Shown: positions 46,184-56,131, counted from the first letter of the stretch. The stretch: 64,000 bases of DNA from Ahniella affigens (GCF_003015185.1 NZ_CP027860.1:5239001-5303000), one strand, 5' to 3'. Notes: a model not told the origin generated them from the sequence alone. A program made the numbers and translations.

Positions 46184-48337
46184 CTACTGCTTGATCCCAA
46201 GCTCGGTCAGCATGAACGCTTGATACTCCGAAGCTTCCCGAAAGCGTTGCAGGCGGCCGGACTTGCCACCGTGACCGGCCTCCATGTTGACGCGGAAGAC
46301 TAGGGGGTTGTTGTCGGCTTTCTTGGCACGCATCCGAGCTACATACTTGGCCGGCTCGAAGTACTGCACCTGCGAATCCCATAAACCGGTACCCACGTAC
46401 AGCGACGGATACGCCTTCGCCTCGATCTGGTCGTAAGGCGAGTACGACAGCATGTATTCGTAGAACGCCGGATCGGCCGGATTGCCCCATTCGTCGAACT
46501 CGTTCGTCGTCAGCGGAATCGACTCATCCAGCATCGTCGTGACGACATCGACGAAGGGTACCTGGGTGACGATCACCCGGTAGTCATCGGGAGCCATGTT
46601 CGTGATCGCGCCCATCAGGAGGCCGCCCGCCGAGCGACCCATCGCGGCCACGCGCTTTTTATCAGCATAACCTTGCGCCACCAGGTATCGCGTCACATCG
46701 ATGAAATCGTTGAACGTGTTGACCTTCAGCATCAAACGGCCTTGTTCGTACCAGTCGCGGCCCATTTCCTGCCCGCCACGAACATGCGCAATGGCATAGA
46801 CGACACCGCGATCAACGAGACTCAGCAGGGTCGAATTGAAAACTGGCTCGGTATTGCTGCCATAGCTGCCGTAACCGTACTGGAACAGCGCGGCCTTGCC
46901 GTTCTTCTCGAAGCCTTTTCGATACAGGAGGCTGACCGGAATCTGTGTGGTGCCATCACGCGACGGCGCCCATACGCGCTCCACCACATAGTTGTTGCGC
47001 TCAAAGCCGCCCAGAATCGTGTCCTGCTTCAGCTGCTTGCGCTCGCCCGTCTTGACGTTCAGTTCATAGACGGTGTTGGGTGTGGCCAGCGACGCATAAC
47101 GATAGCGGACCCAGTCGGTATCCGGCTCGGCGTTGACATCGAGTTCCATGAAATACGCGGGCTCATCGGCGGCGACCGGTGTGGATTCGCCGTCATTCGG
47201 CAAGATTCGCAACTGGTTCAAACCATCCCGCCGCGCTTCAACGGCAAGGAACCCATTGAACAGTGCCATGGCACCAATGAACACTTTTGGATCGTGCGCG
47301 ACGACATCCTGCCACTGGCTGCGGTCTGCCACATCCGATGACGCAGCTCTGACAACGCGGAAATTTGGTGCGTCCCAATTGGTCCGTAGAAACCACTGTC
47401 CATTAAGGTGATCGGCGTAGTAAATGAAATCGCGCTCGCGCGGGACCATGGCCTCGAACGCACCTGGATTTGCCGCGGGCGTGCAGCGGTCTTCAGTCGA
47501 CACCGTGCTCTCCAGGTGGACACACAGAAACGCCTCGCTCGTGGTCTGGTAGAGACTGAGGTAGTAACTCTTGTCCGTCTCTTCATAGACCACGGTGTCC
47601 GTGCTCGGATCAGTTCCGAGCACGTGTTGCTTCACGCGCGTGCTGAGCAAGGTGACCGGATCGTTCTCGATATAAAACACCCGCTTTTGATCCTTGGCCC
47701 ACAGGATGTCCGGGGCGGCGCCGTCGATGACATCCGGCAGCATGTCGCCGGTGCTGAGATCTTTGATGTGGATGCGGTACTGCAATCGCCCGACGGTGTC
47801 GTCGCTATACGCCAACAACGTTTGATCCGGGCTCAATTCAAACGCCCCGATCCGATAGAACCCCTTGCCGGCCGCGAGCGCATTCACATCGAGGAGCACT
47901 TCCTCGGGTGCGTCGATGGCGTCCTTGCGGCGCGCATGAATCGGGTACTCCTGGCCCGCTTCGTAGCGGGTGTAGTGCCAGTAACCACTCTTCCGGTAAG
48001 GCACGGTCGAATCGTCCTGCTGAATCCGCCCGGTTAGTTCGGCATAGAGCGTGTCGCGCAGCGCTTGTTGTGGTGCCAGCACGGCATCCGCGTAGCGGTT
48101 CTCGGCCTCCAGATACTGGAGCATTTCCGGGTTCTGGCGACTGTCATCGCGCAGCCAGTAGTACTCGTCCTGACGCTTGGCACCGTGCGGCGCGACGACC
48201 TCATAAGGGCGTTTTGCGGCGACCGGCGGCGTGGGTGTGGCGCTCGCTTCCGGCGCGGTGGTGGGCTCGGGCGAGCATGCTGCCAGCATCGACACTGACA
48301 GGCCAAGGGCCAAGGCCTTGATCACAGGACGCTTCAT
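46184..48337 (-). CDS. Prolyl oligopeptidase family serine peptidase (S9A), lipoprotein
   Basis: A 717-residue protein with lipobox LAAC (Cys21), a Pro/Thr-rich linker, a seven-bladed propeller (about 70-440) and an alpha/beta hydrolase domain (about 450-717). The catalytic Ser is in MGRSAGG near 569 and His in AGHGGKSG near 690; the upstream GxYGSYG and RGGQEMGRDWYEQG motifs are typical of oligopeptidase B-like enzymes. It would cleave short peptides in the periplasm. The start at 48337 gives the correct lipoprotein signal; an ATG 33 bases upstream lacks a ribosome site. Confidence 0.93.
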   Translation of the reverse strand: MKRPVIKALALGLSVSMLAACSPEPTTAPEASATPTPPVAAKRPYEVVAPHGAKRQDEYYWLRDDSRQNPEMLQYLEAENRYADAVLAPQQALRDTLYAELTGRIQQDDSTVPYRKSGYWHYTRYEAGQEYPIHARRKDAIDAPEEVLLDVNALAAGKGFYRIGAFELSPDQTLLAYSDDTVGRLQYRIHIKDLSTGDMLPDVIDGAAPDILWAKDQKRVFYIENDPVTLLSTRVKQHVLGTDPSTDTVVYEETDKSYYLSLYQTTSEAFLCVHLESTVSTEDRCTPAANPGAFEAMVPRERDFIYYADHLNGQWFLRTNWDAPNFRVVRAASSDVADRSQWQDVVAHDPKVFIGAMALFNGFLAVEARRDGLNQLRILPNDGESTPVAADEPAYFMELDVNAEPDTDWVRYRYASLATPNTVYELNVKTGERKQLKQDTILGGFERNNYVVERVWAPSRDGTTQIPVSLLYRKGFEKNGKAALFQYGYGSYGSNTEPVFNSTLLSLVDRGVVYAIAHVRGGQEMGRDWYEQGRLMLKVNTFNDFIDVTRYLVAQGYADKKRVAAMGRSAGGLLMGAITNMAPDDYRVIVTQVPFVDVVTTMLDESIPLTTNEFDEWGNPADPAFYEYMLSYSPYDQIEAKAYPSLYVGTGLWDSQVQYFEPAKYVARMRAKKADNNPLVFRVNMEAGHGGKSGRLQRFREASEYQAFMLTELGIKQ

Positions 48338-48400
48338 GGGACACCGATCGTGAGGGTAAACCCCGAGCATCGCCGATTGTGGGCAACCGCGACAAGGGAG

Positions 48401-48490
48401 GGACTGAACAAGTCCATCCTGGACTTTCAGACCCGCAATGAGTCCGGCACGTGTCCGGACTCATCGCCTCGGAACTTGTTCAGAGGCTCC
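48401..48490 (-). repeat. 3'-end hairpin array, copy 2
   Basis: On the strand of the acyltransferase the order is GCCTC..GAGGC (48466-48487), a perfect 10-bp stem ATGAGTCCGG/CCGGACTCAT (48438-48464) and GGTCTGAAAGTCCA/TGGACTT..TTCAG (48401-48433). It lies about 45 bases after the acyltransferase stop and before the peptidase gene. Confidence 0.7.
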
Positions 48491-48535
48491 CAAGTGGCAG
48501 TCGAAGCAGGGCGAGCGCTGCGCTGCCGCTGCGAC

Positions 48536-49459
48536 TCAGCTCGCTGCCGGAGTTGGTTCAGGCGACGCGCGCGCCACACTCAACAGTTGCTCGATCCGCG
48601 CGTCCTTCTCCGCCCAAAGCGTGTTCAGCCACGCCTGAAACCGCTTCCGATAATCGGGATCGGTCTCGTAGTTGCCGCCCAGCAGCTCAGCGGGCACGGG
48701 CCGGAAGCTCAGATCAACGCGGATCTCCCGGATCTTGCCAGCGATCAGGTCCATGATCGTCGGGCGGCCATCCGGATAGACGATGGTCACGTCGACGATG
48801 CCGTCCAGCAGTTCGCCCATCGAGTTCAATACCTGCGCCACGCCCCCGGACTTGGGCTGCAGCAAATGCCGGTACGACGACTCCGCGAGCTTCCGCGCGT
48901 TGGCGCGGGTGCCCTCGACAAAATTCATGATCGACACCGGCAGCTCACGAAATTTTGCACAGGCTTTGCGCGCGGCGTCGAGATCACGCGTAGCGAGCTT
49001 AGGGTTCTTGGCAATCTCGGACTTGCTCGCCCGCTTCATGAACGGAAAATCCAGAGCCCACCAAGCCAATCCGAGTACCGGAACCCAGAACAGGCTGTCT
49101 TTCAGAAAGAAGCGCTGAAAGGGGATGCGACGATTCAGCACCTTCTGCAGGACCGGGATATCGACCCAACTTTGATGATTGCTGAGCACCAGATAGCGCC
49201 GCGCGCGACTCAAGGCCAGATCGCCCGACAGTACCCAGCGTGTAGGCGTGAGCCACGCCATCAGTCGATTGTTGACGCCGATCCAGCTTTCACCCAATGC
49301 CGCCATCCAGAGCGATAGCTCACGGCGCAGCGACCGAATTGGCAACGCGAGCTTGGCGAGCGACAAACTTACGATCGGCGCGGCATGCAGCAGCGTGTTG
49401 ATCGATACCAGGCCGCCGGCAATGCTGGCGCGGATCCAGTGAGCAAAGGTGGTGATCAT
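48536..49459 (-). CDS. Lysophospholipid acyltransferase (PlsC/YihG-like)
   Basis: A 307-residue membrane acyltransferase. The start at 49459 (MITTFAHWIRASIAGG) gives an N-terminal hydrophobic segment. Motif I is SNHQSWVD near 92 (catalytic His/Asp), motif II near ..RRIPFQRFFLKDSLFWVP.., and motif III FVEGTR near 180. It acylates lysophosphatidic acid or a related phospholipid. Size and motifs match YihG-type proteins. Confidence 0.88.
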   Translation of the reverse strand: MITTFAHWIRASIAGGLVSINTLLHAAPIVSLSLAKLALPIRSLRRELSLWMAALGESWIGVNNRLMAWLTPTRWVLSGDLALSRARRYLVLSNHQSWVDIPVLQKVLNRRIPFQRFFLKDSLFWVPVLGLAWWALDFPFMKRASKSEIAKNPKLATRDLDAARKACAKFRELPVSIMNFVEGTRANARKLAESSYRHLLQPKSGGVAQVLNSMGELLDGIVDVTIVYPDGRPTIMDLIAGKIREIRVDLSFRPVPAELLGGNYETDPDYRKRFQAWLNTLWAEKDARIEQLLSVARASPEPTPAAS

Positions 49460-49570
49460 GGCGGTGGATGCAACTCGTCGTCTCAGATGGCCAGGGCGCA
49501 GGACGCGGCCCCAACGCAAGCGAGGATAGCAGCGCCTTGGTCAGCGGCGACGTCGCGCCTACCACTTCCG

Positions 49571-50290
49571 TCAGGGACCAGGACTCTTGCCAGATTCAGG
49601 CGGTGCTGCCAGGCGTGACCATGTCAGCCGCAACTGCCCGACGTTGTCCTCGTAGTAGCCCGGATGCCCAATCAAACCGGCGGCGTCGGCATATCCGAGA
49701 TACAGCGTATCGGCGCCATCCGGCACGACGATGGTCTGCAGCATCCCATCAGTCGTACGGCCATCACCCACCGCAAACACCTGATTCAGCTCGGGTGTCA
49801 GTTCCCGGGCGGTGTCCTGTGCTGACACGGTCAAGGTGTCGGGCGGCGCGGCTGGGTCCGGTTGTTTTGCAAACACGCCGACGAGATAGAACGCGCGCTC
49901 CGCGGATGCTGTGCCGGAAAAACCGTTGGCCGGTGCAATCTCGGTATTCGATAGCATGCACGTGCCACCGTCCGGGCCAACGAGGCTGATCTGGCCCGCA
50001 CAACCGACCTCACCTTCGATGCGAGGAAACTGCAACCACTTGGCGCCATCCAACGAAAGCGCCAGCGGCAGCTGACCATGAAACGGATCCGCCGGGGTAT
50101 CGCTCTGACCCGCCAGATAAACGTTCATCCGGGCATCCACTTGCAATGCGTCCGCAGGCAGCGTCCACGCAAACGGCACGTCTGGTTTTGTCCCAGTTTG
50201 GGCCGCCCAGGTACCCGAGCACGCGCAGGCGAAGCAGCATGCGACGCTCAGCCGATACAACACAGGACGAACGCAAGCCGTCACAAACAT
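49571..50290 (-). CDS. Exported beta-rich protein of unknown function
   Basis: A 239-residue protein with the start at 50290 and a signal peptide to about residue 29 (..SGTWA-AQTG). The mature part is beta-rich and Asp/Gly-rich. The C-terminal region IVVPDGADTLYLGYADAAGLIGHPGYYEDNVGQLRLTW resembles the Ca-binding jelly-roll pattern of LecA-like and related secreted proteins (only the pattern is given here: VPDGA..LYLGY, then GYYEDN). Cys in GEVGCAGQ and GGTCMLS may pair. No enzyme motif is visible. Confidence 0.68.
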   Translation of the reverse strand: MFVTACVRPVLYRLSVACCFACACSGTWAAQTGTKPDVPFAWTLPADALQVDARMNVYLAGQSDTPADPFHGQLPLALSLDGAKWLQFPRIEGEVGCAGQISLVGPDGGTCMLSNTEIAPANGFSGTASAERAFYLVGVFAKQPDPAAPPDTLTVSAQDTARELTPELNQVFAVGDGRTTDGMLQTIVVPDGADTLYLGYADAAGLIGHPGYYEDNVGQLRLTWSRLAAPPESGKSPGP

Positions 50291-50692
50291 GCTCCAAGTA
50301 TGCAAGGACTCTGAATTCGCCCAGAGTCGAGGCGGGTCAGGAAGTCGCACTGAATCAAGCCAACTGTTGACTCTGACCCTCCCGGAAACACTGCGATCTT
50401 GCCAAATTCGGGCCATTGCACTCAAGGCTGCACACAATTCGACCCATGCAGGCAGATTCGGACCAAATTCCGCGCAAACCAAATTCGGTTCCCGCGCAAC
50501 ACACACATCCGAGCGCGCCCGCGCTTCGAGAAGCCAGCAAAAACGAGTAAGCGAGCAGCGGTGAGGCCAGTGCCAGAGCCTTGCAAACCGTGGTGGCGGC
50601 TCGCTCACATGCGCGTGGCATACGGCGATAGAAGCGCCGGCGCCGGTAGGCGTATGGGAGGATGCGTCACTGACGAGTACCGAAGCGCTTTA

Positions 50693-50722
50693 GGGAGCCT
50701 CCGAACCGGTTCAGAGGCTCCC
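50693..50722 (-). repeat. 3'-end hairpin, copy 3
   Basis: GGGAGCCTC and GAGGCTCCC form a 9-bp stem around the palindrome GAACCGGTTC, about 110 bases after the stop of the S74-domain gene. It corresponds to the CTCTGAAC-type first hairpin of the arrays. The 540-base gap 50291-50829 holds nothing else that I could name. Confidence 0.65.
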
Positions 50723-50829
50723 CAAGCGTCAAGCTTTGCCTGCGCGCTCGGAAGCGGAGCCGCCACGACCGGGTCGGATTGTTGATCTGGCGCCATCACA
50801 GCACGTGTTCATGACGCCACCCACGCCGA

Positions 50830-52758
50830 CTACAGCTTCGGCGTCAGGCCCAACGCGGCTTCAATGGCGTCCAACCGAGCGCGGAGTGCCGCATTCTCGC
50901 GTTCCAGCTTGGTGTTCAATCCCTGAATTGCCGCCAGGGCCACGCCATCTGGATCGACCGTTGCGATGGAGCGGTCATCCGAGCCATTGAGTTTGAACGC
51001 CGCGTGGAAATCTTGCGCCATGGGGCCCATGTGCCGAATATCGGCTGCTTGCGCTTTGTAGCGCCAGGTATAGATCGGCAAAGTGCTCACATGCTGCAGC
51101 ACCAATTCGGAGTCAACCGTCTTGATGTCGTCCTTCATGTTGCGGTCACTGATGCTGCTCCAGCTGCCACTCCCAGCAGCCAACGTGACACCGGCCGTCG
51201 ATGCGCTGTTAGTGACCAGACGCACACCACCCGTCGCCCGCACTTCAAACTTGTTGGGGCCGCTCGACACAAACGGCGTCGTGCTCGACGCATCAGCCCA
51301 CACAAAGGTGCCCTCGTCGCCGTTGTTGTCCGTGGTGCGCGAAATGTTCTCGCATCCGGTTGGCAGGGTGCCAGTACTGGCTGGCCGTACCTTTGCCGAG
51401 GTTCCCGCAGCAAACGACGCAGCGCCGCCAGCGCAATTGCCCTGACCGCCGATTGCCGCCGCATACGTCCCCGTCGTGCCGTTGCCACTGCCACCTGCAA
51501 TGACTGAGTACGGGCCGTAGGCCAGGCTCGCGTAACCGCCCACCGTTGTGGCGTATTCTGCCACCGCACGATTGCTTGCACCACCCACTGCCGTCGAACT
51601 CTCTGCCGTGGCGCGTAGGCCCATGCCACCTAAAACCGTGGCATAACGCGCATTGCTCGGATTCGCATCGGCGCTCCCAGCACGGTTAGCCAGGCCGCCA
51701 AATACCGACGCGTAGTGGTCGTAGGCGACGTTAGGTTCCTCAAAGAACAACACGCCCTCGGATAGCGGAATGGCGCCGCCACCCACGACGGTGCCACCGC
51801 GAACCCCGGACGCCACGACGTTGGCCGAACTGCCAGCGGCGATGTTCGCGCTGGAGCTGACGGCTTCGAGCTTCATCACTTGCGAGTTCCACGCGCGGAG
51901 GACGAGCGGCTGGGCATCCGTTGTACCGAGGAAGTTGTTGCTTGCGTTCGTACCGGCATTCCCGCTCAGCGCCCAGGACACGCCAGAGATCGCCGTGCAG
52001 GCGGATGATCCATCATTCGCGATGCTCCGGATCGCACTGCCCGCCGGGCAATTGCCGACCACGCGCCGCTGCACTTCGTTGACATTGATGTCGAAGACGC
52101 CGACCTCGCCGTCACCGATGTGCGAACTCGTAATGCCGTTCGACGCGACCGAAATCGTGCCGCTGCTCGTGATTGGCCCGCCCGTCAATCCAGAACCCGT
52201 GTTGATCGCCGTTACGGCAGACACTGCGCCGCTGGTGACACTGCAAGTCACCGAACCATCGGCCGCGACGCTGCGGATCGCCTCATTTGCCCCGCAGCTT
52301 CCGGCCACCCGTCGCTGCACCTCAGTGCTATTGATCTCGGCCGCGCCGACGCTCCCATCAATGATGCCCACAGCGCCGACTGCATTGGGGCTGACGCTTG
52401 CCGCCTCGCCCGCAAATTCGGCCACCTGGGCTTGCGGTACGGGTCGAATCGGGGTGCTGGTATTCAGTGGCGCGAAGGCACCAGTCTGATTGCCGGGGCG
52501 AACCCCGACGAGCAACTCGTAGTCGCCCATCGTGATCGCCGGGCCAAAGTCGAGATCAACGGTGAACAAGCCATCAATGACGGTCACGTCCTCACGAACG
52601 ATGGTTTGATGGTCAAGTAGTTCAAAGCTGAAATCGAATGTCCCGTTAGCGGGCAAACCCGCATCTTCCAGACTGCCCTGATACGTGAAGGCGGTGCTCA
52701 TGGCAAAAGCGGGGCTACAGAGCGCCAGCAACAAGCTGGCCAAAGTGGTGTGACGCAT
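50830..52758 (-). CDS. Surface fibre-like protein with C-terminal S74 intramolecular chaperone
   Basis: A 642-residue exported protein (signal peptide to 19, ..PAFA-MS). An N-terminal beta domain (about 20-115) is followed by two copies of a motif (EVQRRV..G.C....AIRS...DGS..C, near 140-170 and 245-275), a YadA-like head of Gly/Ala repeats with AVGG and TVGGYASLAYGPYSVIAGG-type turns (about 330-470), and a peptidase S74 domain starting at SDRNMKDDI near 545. S74 domains trimerise beta-helical fibres and then cut themselves off. The C terminus is a coiled coil (ENAALRARLDAIEAALG). GAGGAC precedes the ATG at 52758. It could be a surface adhesin or a domesticated phage tail-fibre-like protein; no phage genes are nearby. 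Confidence 0.82.
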   Translation of the reverse strand: MRHTTLASLLLALCSPAFAMSTAFTYQGSLEDAGLPANGTFDFSFELLDHQTIVREDVTVIDGLFTVDLDFGPAITMGDYELLVGVRPGNQTGAFAPLNTSTPIRPVPQAQVAEFAGEAASVSPNAVGAVGIIDGSVGAAEINSTEVQRRVAGSCGANEAIRSVAADGSVTCSVTSGAVSAVTAINTGSGLTGGPITSSGTISVASNGITSSHIGDGEVGVFDINVNEVQRRVVGNCPAGSAIRSIANDGSSACTAISGVSWALSGNAGTNASNNFLGTTDAQPLVLRAWNSQVMKLEAVSSSANIAAGSSANVVASGVRGGTVVGGGAIPLSEGVLFFEEPNVAYDHYASVFGGLANRAGSADANPSNARYATVLGGMGLRATAESSTAVGGASNRAVAEYATTVGGYASLAYGPYSVIAGGSGNGTTGTYAAAIGGQGNCAGGAASFAAGTSAKVRPASTGTLPTGCENISRTTDNNGDEGTFVWADASSTTPFVSSGPNKFEVRATGGVRLVTNSASTAGVTLAAGSGSWSSISDRNMKDDIKTVDSELVLQHVSTLPIYTWRYKAQAADIRHMGPMAQDFHAAFKLNGSDDRSIATVDPDGVALAAIQGLNTKLERENAALRARLDAIEAALGLTPKL

Positions 52759-52864
52759 GGGTTTTGTCCTCAAGTGAATGAAATAGGGTGATGCAAAAGC
52801 GCTGGTAGTCGAACGGATCCGACGAAAGCCGAACCGATGGTTCGCGGCGAGCGAGGCGCTGATC

Positions 52865-52973
52865 GCGGTTTCTCTTGCTGGTGATCGGGAAACCGCTTGA
52901 TTACGGTGCACTGAGTCCGGACAGGTGCGGGACTCAGCGAGCGTCTGAACGTCCGGGACGGCGCTATTCAGAC
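52865..52973 (-). repeat. 3'-end hairpin array, copy 4
   Basis: On the minus strand: GTCTGAA..TTCAGAC with an inner GTCC/GGAC pair (52943-52973, containing the TAG stop of the upstream gene), CTGAGTCC/GGACTCAG (52911-52937) and a third stem GCGGTTTC/GAAACCGC (52865-52896). The first two align with the hairpins of the 48401 array in sequence and spacing. Confidence 0.7.
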
Positions 52974-53320
52974 CCGCCCAAGCTATCCGGATCGACCGGA
53001 GCCTCGTCAGAGACGCCATCGCTTCTGGTGAAGCTCCACGGAACAGTCAGTGTGACGCGTTGATGAAACCCTTGATCGAGTCGATACCGCGACTGGCTGC
53101 GCGGACCCGCAACGCTCTGGCCGATACTGCCGATCAGCGCATAGCGAACACTGGTCATTCGGGCACCGCCGCCAGCAATCAGTTGTTTGGTCAAACGATA
53201 CGGGCTCAGTGGCGCCAAGGTGTGGGCCGCTTCGCCTGCAACTGCAACGTCCGGTACCAGCAACGTCATCAGCAGGAACCCCGCTGCCGCGAATCCAACA
53301 CGGTCTCTCATCATGTTCAT
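52964..53320 (-). CDS. Small exported protein of unknown function
   Basis: A 118-residue protein. The ATG at 53320 has GAGGAGG 6 bases upstream, which decides against earlier in-frame starts. Signal peptide to about 28 (..DVAVA-GEA). The mature part has the pattern LIAGGGARMTSVRYALIGSIGQ..SQSRYRLDQGF, that is, GGG..., YxLxGSIGQ and YRLxxGF, which recurs near the ends of secreted proteins in related bacteria. The stop codon sits inside a 3' hairpin. It lies just upstream of the S74 fibre gene on the same strand and may be co-expressed. Confidence 0.65.
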   Translation of the reverse strand: MNMMRDRVGFAAAGFLLMTLLVPDVAVAGEAAHTLAPLSPYRLTKQLIAGGGARMTSVRYALIGSIGQSVAGPRSQSRYRLDQGFHQRVTLTVPWSFTRSDGVSDEAPVDPDSLGGSE

Positions 53321-53711
53321 CGCCATCCTCCTCGGTGTCTTGTGGCTTGCCCACAGATACGCAAGCGCGCTGCGCGACCCGCCAGAAAAATGCGAGAAAT
53401 ATTTCTTCGCTAAAGCCAAAAATGGGCGTGCGATTTCGTACTGAGCCTCGTTCGCGCGCGACGATTGCGTGCGACGTCTGCGCGTATCGTTTGCGTGCAC
53501 CTGCGGCGCGCTCATTGTCTCGGCTTAGTCTGCTCAACAAGTTGCTGGCGGATCGATAGTCAGCCAGAGGCTGAGACGCGCGTCCTGCACTTGGGTGCGA
53601 CGAATGGGACTCGGCGAATGGTGTGGTGGCCGCACGCGCAAACAGATCTGGGCACGCGTATCCCCGAAGCCAACACGCCTACCGACGCTTGCTGCAATCC
53701 TGCGCCGATCG
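53321..53711. other. Intergenic gap with no recognised feature
   Basis: About 390 bases between the stop of a Ser/Thr kinase and the start of the small exported protein. The part near 53380-53430 is relatively AT-rich and probably holds the promoter of the downstream gene. No hairpin of note was seen. Confidence 0.45.
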
Positions 53712-56000
53712 TCAAGGTTTACTCAGACGATGCTCCAGCGCCTGAGCATCACTCTCACGGCCGGATCGACGATACGCATCAGCGAGACCAACGGCGAGCT
53801 CCTGCCGATGCTCGTGCGTCATTGGAAACTGTTTGGCCAGAATCGCTTCGGCACCGAGGAACTGGCTGATCGCGTTCGCCACGTCACCTTGAGCCAATTG
53901 ACTCTGAGCGATTCGCAATTGGATTTGCCCAGACAGGATCTTGCCTTTGCCAAATAGTCGATCCGTGATCTCCAACGCCTCGCGATAGTGATTCATCGCG
54001 TCGGCGTGCTTACCTTGCGCCGCCAGGGCGCGACCCAAGTTCTGCAGCATCGTTGCGACCGCTGCGTGTTCCCGTCCCGTCACATGTTCATAGCGTGCCA
54101 GCAAGTCGCGGTAACGCGCTTCGGCCTCGCCAAACTGCCCTCGCCGAAGTAGGGACTCGGACAGGCTGGCCTCAGCTTCGAGCGTGTTCAGCGCATCGGG
54201 TCCAAAATGCTGACGGCGGAATCGCCACGCGTTCTGAAAGATCGCCTCGGCTGCATCCAAATCGCCTCGAACGGCGAGCAGGCGACCGTAGTTGTGGCGG
54301 ATCTGCATGCCCCGCACCGCTTCGGTGGCGCCTTCGGCCAGAATAGGATTTTGGAGCAGTTGTTCGGCGAACGGAATGCCAAACGAAAGATCCTGGGTGA
54401 GAAACGCAATCACCACACGCTGGCCTGCGAAATTCAGAGTGATCGGAGCATCAGGGCCAAACGCCTTCATCGCCAACGCGTGGCCCTGATCATAGTCACG
54501 CTTCGCCAGGTCGAAGTCGCCGGTCCGCAGATAGATTCCGGCCAGACCGTTCAGCGCTTCGAGACTGAGTTCATGGGACTCGCCGAGGCTGTTCTGAAGC
54601 AATGCCAATGCCTGACTGTGTTGCTGCTCGGCTTCCGCCATCCGGTTCAAGTGTTTGTATACCGTGCCGATCGCAAAGCGAACACGGCCCTCCGTTTCGG
54701 GATGCCCGGCAAAACGCGATTCGATATTGGCGAGGCCAGCGGCCATCGCATCCAGCACAGTGACGTCGCGGGCATCGCGACCGCGCGTGTTGACGTCGGC
54801 ACTCAGCAGCAGGTCCTCGACCATGAAGTCCGCAACCGCTTGTGCTGCCGCCCGCTCCTGCTCGGCTCGTGATTGCGCCGCCAATGCGAGATCACGGTCA
54901 CGCTCGGCTTGGCGAAAGCCGCTGAAGGCGAGCACCGTGCCAAGACCCAACCCAAGAATCGCGGCCGCACTCAAACCAGCACTGAGCCAGTTTCGACGCA
55001 GCCACTTCTGTGTGCGATACAGATGATCGGGCGGCCACGCCCGAATCGGCAAATGCTGCTGGTAGCGATGTAAATCATCTATCAGCGCATCAACGGATCC
55101 ATAGCGGCGCTGCGGTTCGTCCTGCGTGGCGCGATCGACGATGCAGTGCAGCTCCGGATTGCTATGCCCGGATGCGTGAAGGAGCTCACCCAAAATAACG
55201 CCCAGGCTATAGACATCACTCTGAGTCGACACGCGTCCAGCCTGATGTTCGGGGCTTGCGTAACCGGGGGAGAACGCATGCGGCGCCGGCGTTTCCTGAT
55301 CGCGACGATCTGCCTGATCGAGCAGTCGCGCGATGCCAAAGTCAAGAAGCACTGGTCGCAATGGCTCGGTTATCAGAATGTTCGATGGCTTCAGATCACA
55401 ATGCAGCACCAGTTGCCGATGGGCAAACGCCACGGCTTCGGCAACCATGCAGAAGAGATTCAACAGTCGCTTCGGATCGGGTCGATGCTGATGGCACCAG
55501 ACATCGATGTGCTGGCCCTCGATCAACTCCATCACCAGATAGGGATCACCGTCAGCCGTGGCGCCGCCATCCAGCAGCCGGGCAATGTTGGGATGACTGA
55601 GGTCGGCAAGCACTTGACGCTCACGCGCAAAGTATTCGCGTGCTTCCGGTCCCGGCAGACCAGTAAGCCATTTCAGCGCACCGCGTTGCTTGAAGTGCCC
55701 ATCGATGCGGCACACCTCGAAGACCGAGCCCATGCCGCCCTTGCCCAGGTCGCGCTCGATGCGCCAGACCCCGAGAATGTCGCCGCGCTCCAACGTGCGC
55801 GCGCGATGCGGCAATCCTGAGCGTAGCGCCGGTTCGGTTTCACTCAGGTCGGGACTCGACTGCAGCGCGATTTGTACGAGCGCGCGCACGGACGGATCGA
55901 GTGCCATTCCGGCAAACGCTGCGGACCGCTGAGACGCTGGTAGTTCCAGAAGCTGCTTCAACACCGCGCCGATCTGGTCTGACGCTGCTCTGCTTGCCAT
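53712..56000 (-). CDS. Membrane Ser/Thr protein kinase with TPR repeats, HCD variant
   Basis: A 762-residue kinase. The start at 56000 has AGG about 6 bases upstream. The kinase domain (about 75-325) has GKGGMGSVF, Lys in GALKWL, DFG and YASPEHQ, but the HRD motif reads HCDLKPSN, so it is a non-RD-type kinase lacking the usual Arg. One membrane helix lies near 345-365, and the C-terminal 380 residues hold tetratricopeptide repeats (..LNGLAGIYLRTGDFDLAKRDY.., ..LGRALAAQGKHADAMNHYREAL..). No ECF sigma gene is next to it. It is a paralogue of the kinase at 13678 in architecture. Confidence 0.88.
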   Translation of the reverse strand: MASRAASDQIGAVLKQLLELPASQRSAAFAGMALDPSVRALVQIALQSSPDLSETEPALRSGLPHRARTLERGDILGVWRIERDLGKGGMGSVFEVCRIDGHFKQRGALKWLTGLPGPEAREYFARERQVLADLSHPNIARLLDGGATADGDPYLVMELIEGQHIDVWCHQHRPDPKRLLNLFCMVAEAVAFAHRQLVLHCDLKPSNILITEPLRPVLLDFGIARLLDQADRRDQETPAPHAFSPGYASPEHQAGRVSTQSDVYSLGVILGELLHASGHSNPELHCIVDRATQDEPQRRYGSVDALIDDLHRYQQHLPIRAWPPDHLYRTQKWLRRNWLSAGLSAAAILGLGLGTVLAFSGFRQAERDRDLALAAQSRAEQERAAAQAVADFMVEDLLLSADVNTRGRDARDVTVLDAMAAGLANIESRFAGHPETEGRVRFAIGTVYKHLNRMAEAEQQHSQALALLQNSLGESHELSLEALNGLAGIYLRTGDFDLAKRDYDQGHALAMKAFGPDAPITLNFAGQRVVIAFLTQDLSFGIPFAEQLLQNPILAEGATEAVRGMQIRHNYGRLLAVRGDLDAAEAIFQNAWRFRRQHFGPDALNTLEAEASLSESLLRRGQFGEAEARYRDLLARYEHVTGREHAAVATMLQNLGRALAAQGKHADAMNHYREALEITDRLFGKGKILSGQIQLRIAQSQLAQGDVANAISQFLGAEAILAKQFPMTHEHRQELAVGLADAYRRSGRESDAQALEHRLSKP

Positions 56001-56131
56001 CTTGCCTCGCCTCCTCGCGTTCAGCCCCACACCGTGCTGTGAATTGCTAGCACCGGGATCAATCACCGACCCCTCTCATCAAACACGCCATAACTCATTG
56101 GTTTTGCGAACCAATAAATTGCGGGTGGTAA

